A stretch of 64,000 nucleotides of DNA from Euborellia annulipes (lineage: Eukaryota > Arthropoda > Insecta > Dermaptera > Anisolabididae). The stretch spans positions 78,420-142,419 of the forward strand of contig JAKCPI010001785.1 in assembly GCA_023213315.1 (NCBI GenBank), written 5' to 3'. Positions 61,744-64,000 of the stretch are shown here, in pieces. The notes beneath the pieces are model-generated. The model searched no databases and had not been told where the DNA came from. It saw only the letters and a program-made list of their open reading frames with translations. Position numbers and translations under genes: made by a program. Each line of letters opens with the position of its first letter. Position 1 is the stretch's first letter.

Positions 61744-62690
61744 TATATTTTTGTGGAGAGAACTATTTTAAAAAAATAAATAATTTCTTTACCAGTTGGT
61801 TGAATTCGCCTCTGTTCTATCTATAAAGTAGGCCTAGTTGCTTTCTATTCTATTGCGTTTATATAGTCAAAATAAATTGTTAAATAGATCTTATCTCATA
61901 TCTCTAAAATTTGCATTCATTTTCATAAAATTTTCATAAATTCATAAAAGGGTTAAAATTTTATTTTAATAATATTTGATACCTAAGAGATTTGATCCTT
62001 TTTTTTAAATAATGAAATTAGAGGGTGGTAATTATCCCATCTAATTAAAATATTATTACTAATTTTCCCTTATAATTTCTCGTTCTGGAAAATTGTTTTT
62101 GGATGATATCAAGATTAAAATATTTTTTCTATTGCTTTTTTCATATCAGACCAAGATAGGAGTTATCAAAAAAAAAAAAAAAAAAAAAAAATTTAAAACA
62201 AATTAATCATCTTATTTGTTTTTTTGTTTTTTTTTTTTTACTAATCCATATGGCTAACTTAAATAAAAAGTCGAAAAAAATTCTCTTCATTTCTTTTTTA
62301 TTTCAATACATTTTTACTTTTTTCAAATATTTATCTTTGCGATTTTTTTCTAACTCTTTTGGCTAAAATCTAAAATGAAAAAAGTTTCTCATTTAATTAG
62401 TCATTAGATGTTCTAATTTAAAAAAATAACAAACCTTTTAATTAATTTTCTTTTGGAGTAACTCTTTATTTTCTAAAGTTTGAATTTTATTTATTTCTTA
62501 TATTTTAATAATGTAAACAATTATATTAATAAGGGAAGGAATATGGGGTTGAATAAAACAATCATATAAAAAAATAAACTTTATTGACTATTTAAATATG
62601 TAGCTTATAATGGAATAGCAGAGAGAGAAAAAAATTACAAGTCTTTTAATTAATATAGGCTACTAATTAAATAATTTTCCTTTGTTTCAG
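61744..62690. other. No gene seen
   Basis: AT-rich, with an A-run at about 62168-62190 and T-runs. Segments similar to 56.2 and 57.8 kb (AAGGGTTAAAATTTTATTTT, TAATGAAATTAGAGGGTGGT) mark another remnant of the duplicated module. Confidence 0.5.
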
Positions 62691-62755
62691 GATCTCCGTA
62701 TTTCAATCAGCGGCCAAGTCGACGAGGGTCATCCGAAAATAATAAACACATACAG
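62691..62755 (+). other. Exon-like module D, non-coding
   Basis: CTTTGTTTCAG, then GATCTCCGTATTTCAATCAG, and a donor ACAG|GTGAGT after 65 nt. The acceptor context equals that of modules B and B'. After the hAT insertion the sequence resumes at 63145 with the module B downstream block AAAAAAGGTATTTATTATTTGCAT. Confidence 0.5.
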
Positions 62756-62819
62756 GTGAGTTGAAGCAAAATAATTTTAAAAATACTATTTGCCGCCCTA
62801 TGCAAATAGAATTATTTTT

Positions 62820-63142
62820 TTTCTTTTTATTAAATTGCCTCGGCCTAATGGTCAGCTTAAATTATAAACTAGAAAAAGATTTAAATATTCTATTTGCAAA
62901 TGTTATTAGAAAGATTTTCTCTAGCGCGAAACCAAAATTTTTTCACAAAATTTTTGCCGCCCGCGGAACCAAAATTTGCCGCCTGCGGAACATTTCCTCT
63001 TGCGCGGAACCAAAATTTTTTCCCGCCCGAAAAAAATTTTTTTTGCGGAACCAAATTTTTTTCTTTTTTGCAATTTTGCCGCCCTCTTCAGGTTGCCGCC
63101 CTAGGCGGCCGCCTAGTTCGCCTAGTGGACGCGCCGCCCCTG
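62820..63142. mobile_element. hAT-type MITE
   Basis: The right end GCGGCCGCCTAGTTCGCC then GTGGACGCGCCGCCCCTG is a common hAT terminus. The left end, near TTGCCTCGGCCTAATGGTC, is eroded. The interior repeats GCGGAACCAAAATTTTTT as in family 2. It interrupts the module B/D type sequence. Confidence 0.7.
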
Positions 63143-63218
63143 ATTAAAAAAGGTATTTATTATTTGCATATTTTATTTTCATTAAGGGTTAACATTCTAT
63201 TGTTCGATTTTCTAAGTT

Positions 63219-63407
63219 TTTTTTACACTCACTTTTTTACCACTCACACTCACACTCACATATTCAGTCTTTTCGGCAACTTAGGCCATTTAAAACTTTT
63301 TACAATACCCGTTATTTGTAAATAATCAATCGGACTGCCTGGGATCGAACCCGCGACCCTTGGTATACAAGGCAGGGAGCTGCCACAACTACATCAAGCC
63401 CGATGGC
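63219..63407 (-). repeat. SINE-A, near full-length
   Basis: In reverse complement: GCCATCGGGCTTGATGTAGTTG, GGTCGCGGGTTCGATCCCAGG (a good B box), the AGTCCGATTGATTATTTAC body and the tail CCGAAAAGACTGAATATGTGAGTGTGAGTG. The body is shorter than at 2883. Confidence 0.75.
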
Positions 63408-63589
63408 ATAAATCTATTATTTTAAATAATGCAACCAGAGGGAGGAAAAGGGGGTGTACATTTCCCATTCCACTTAAAATATTATTATTATTTTCCTTAA
63501 AATAAGTAAAATCGTTTGTCAAATCTGTGTACCAAATGCCTGGGAAAGCATTTTTGAGGGGTGCTAGTCGATTTATAGAAATCTTTCTA

Positions 63590-64000
63590 TAAAATGTTAT
63601 CTTTATAACAGTTTATAGTTAGGTATCCGGACCTCAAAGTAAGTTTTTGAACAAAATCGGCCAAAAAAGTACTAGTACTTTACCCTGATGAACTTTTTTA
63701 GTTTTTTTCGTATTTCTCAAAATTCGCTTCATCCAAATTGTTTAAAATTCATTATTTTTTACATGCTCTTTAAAATGTCTATTCTCATTTTACCCTAAGG
63801 GGTTTTTGAAGTACACTTTTACTCTTGAACTTCATAGGAAAGATTTCAGATTTTTCAAATTCATTTTCCAGTTCTTCCTTCCATAGAGCCAATGTTAAAA
63901 ACCTTTGGGGATTTGCATCTGTTAATTTCGATTCAAAAAGGAGGTCCCCTTTGGAACTTTTTTACATAAGTAGAAATTAGGATTAGTTCATTAACTAGAG
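63590..64000 (+). repeat. Dispersed family R, 3' half, variant tail
   Basis: AGTTAGGTATCCGGACCTCAAAG, AAATCGGCCAAAAAAGTACTAGTAC and TTTTGAAGTACACTTTTACTC lead to the tail CCATAGAGCCAATGTTAAAAACC and GATTCAAAAAGGAGGTCCCC. That is the same tail as the 32272-33228 copy, so two subfamilies exist (this tail, or the palindrome). Confidence 0.72.

Noticed and set aside
62761..63325. 128- and 143-residue open frames
   Set aside because: Most residues come from the hAT MITE interior (GCGGAACCAAAATTTTT repeats) and a SINE-A tail.

Overview
This window is very AT-rich, gene-poor eukaryotic DNA full of short transposable elements. Nothing bacterial or organellar was seen. It contains a divergent ionotropic receptor (IR, the chemosensory branch of the ionotropic glutamate receptors), a family restricted to protostomes. 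With GT-AG introns, arthropod-style initiator motifs and a Penelope-like element with a GIY-YIG domain, this points to an arthropod with a large repeat-rich genome. A crustacean is my guess from the overall texture; the sequence does not prove it.

Genes. (1) A tRNA-Leu(AAG) lies at 19982-20063. (2) A two-exon plus-strand gene (20708-20752 and 22515-23726) encodes a probably secreted, proline-rich protein of 418 residues with seven copies of a PP-I-x-x-[IL]-L-[DE]-x-L-K-PP motif. (3) The first two exons of a minus-strand gene lie at 29695-29622 and 24279-24183. The start codon is the last codon of exon 1 and the frame continues into exon 2; the rest is not visible. (4) A plus-strand first-exon-like segment lies at 25365-25515. 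(5) A minus-strand IR gene (about 46.5-38.5 kb) has nine exons that join in frame, with the ligand-binding lobes, the pore and the terminal membrane helix. (6) A plus-strand gene has two short apparent 5'UTR exons (49.73 and 51.68 kb) and a GC-rich first coding exon (52080-52389). Around 54.7-62.8 kb lies a series of duplicated, splice-site-bounded, non-coding exon-like modules.

Repeats fill most of the rest. There are three tRNA-like or SINE-like families (called SINE-A, -B and -C here) and a 245-bp family (called D). Several hAT-type MITEs occur, four of them with 8-bp target duplications. A 1-kb MITE has TAA duplications (PIF/Harbinger type). Other elements are a decayed Tigger/pogo transposon inside an IR intron, a Penelope-like element fragment, and large inverted pairs with a hairpin resembling a hammerhead ribozyme core. 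A roughly 650-bp dispersed family (called family R) has at least nine copies. There are 100-120 bp tandem arrays and long palindromes. Many copies are nested, so relative ages can be read.

Layout: 0-19 kb repeats only; 20-24 kb tRNA and secreted-protein gene; 24-30 kb divergent first exons; 30-38 kb nested repeats plus a possible WDR4-like gene relic; 38.5-46.8 kb IR gene; 47-53 kb repeats and the start of the last plus-strand gene; 52.5-63 kb a locally duplicated region with a large palindrome, tandem arrays, exon-like modules and the Penelope-like fragment.
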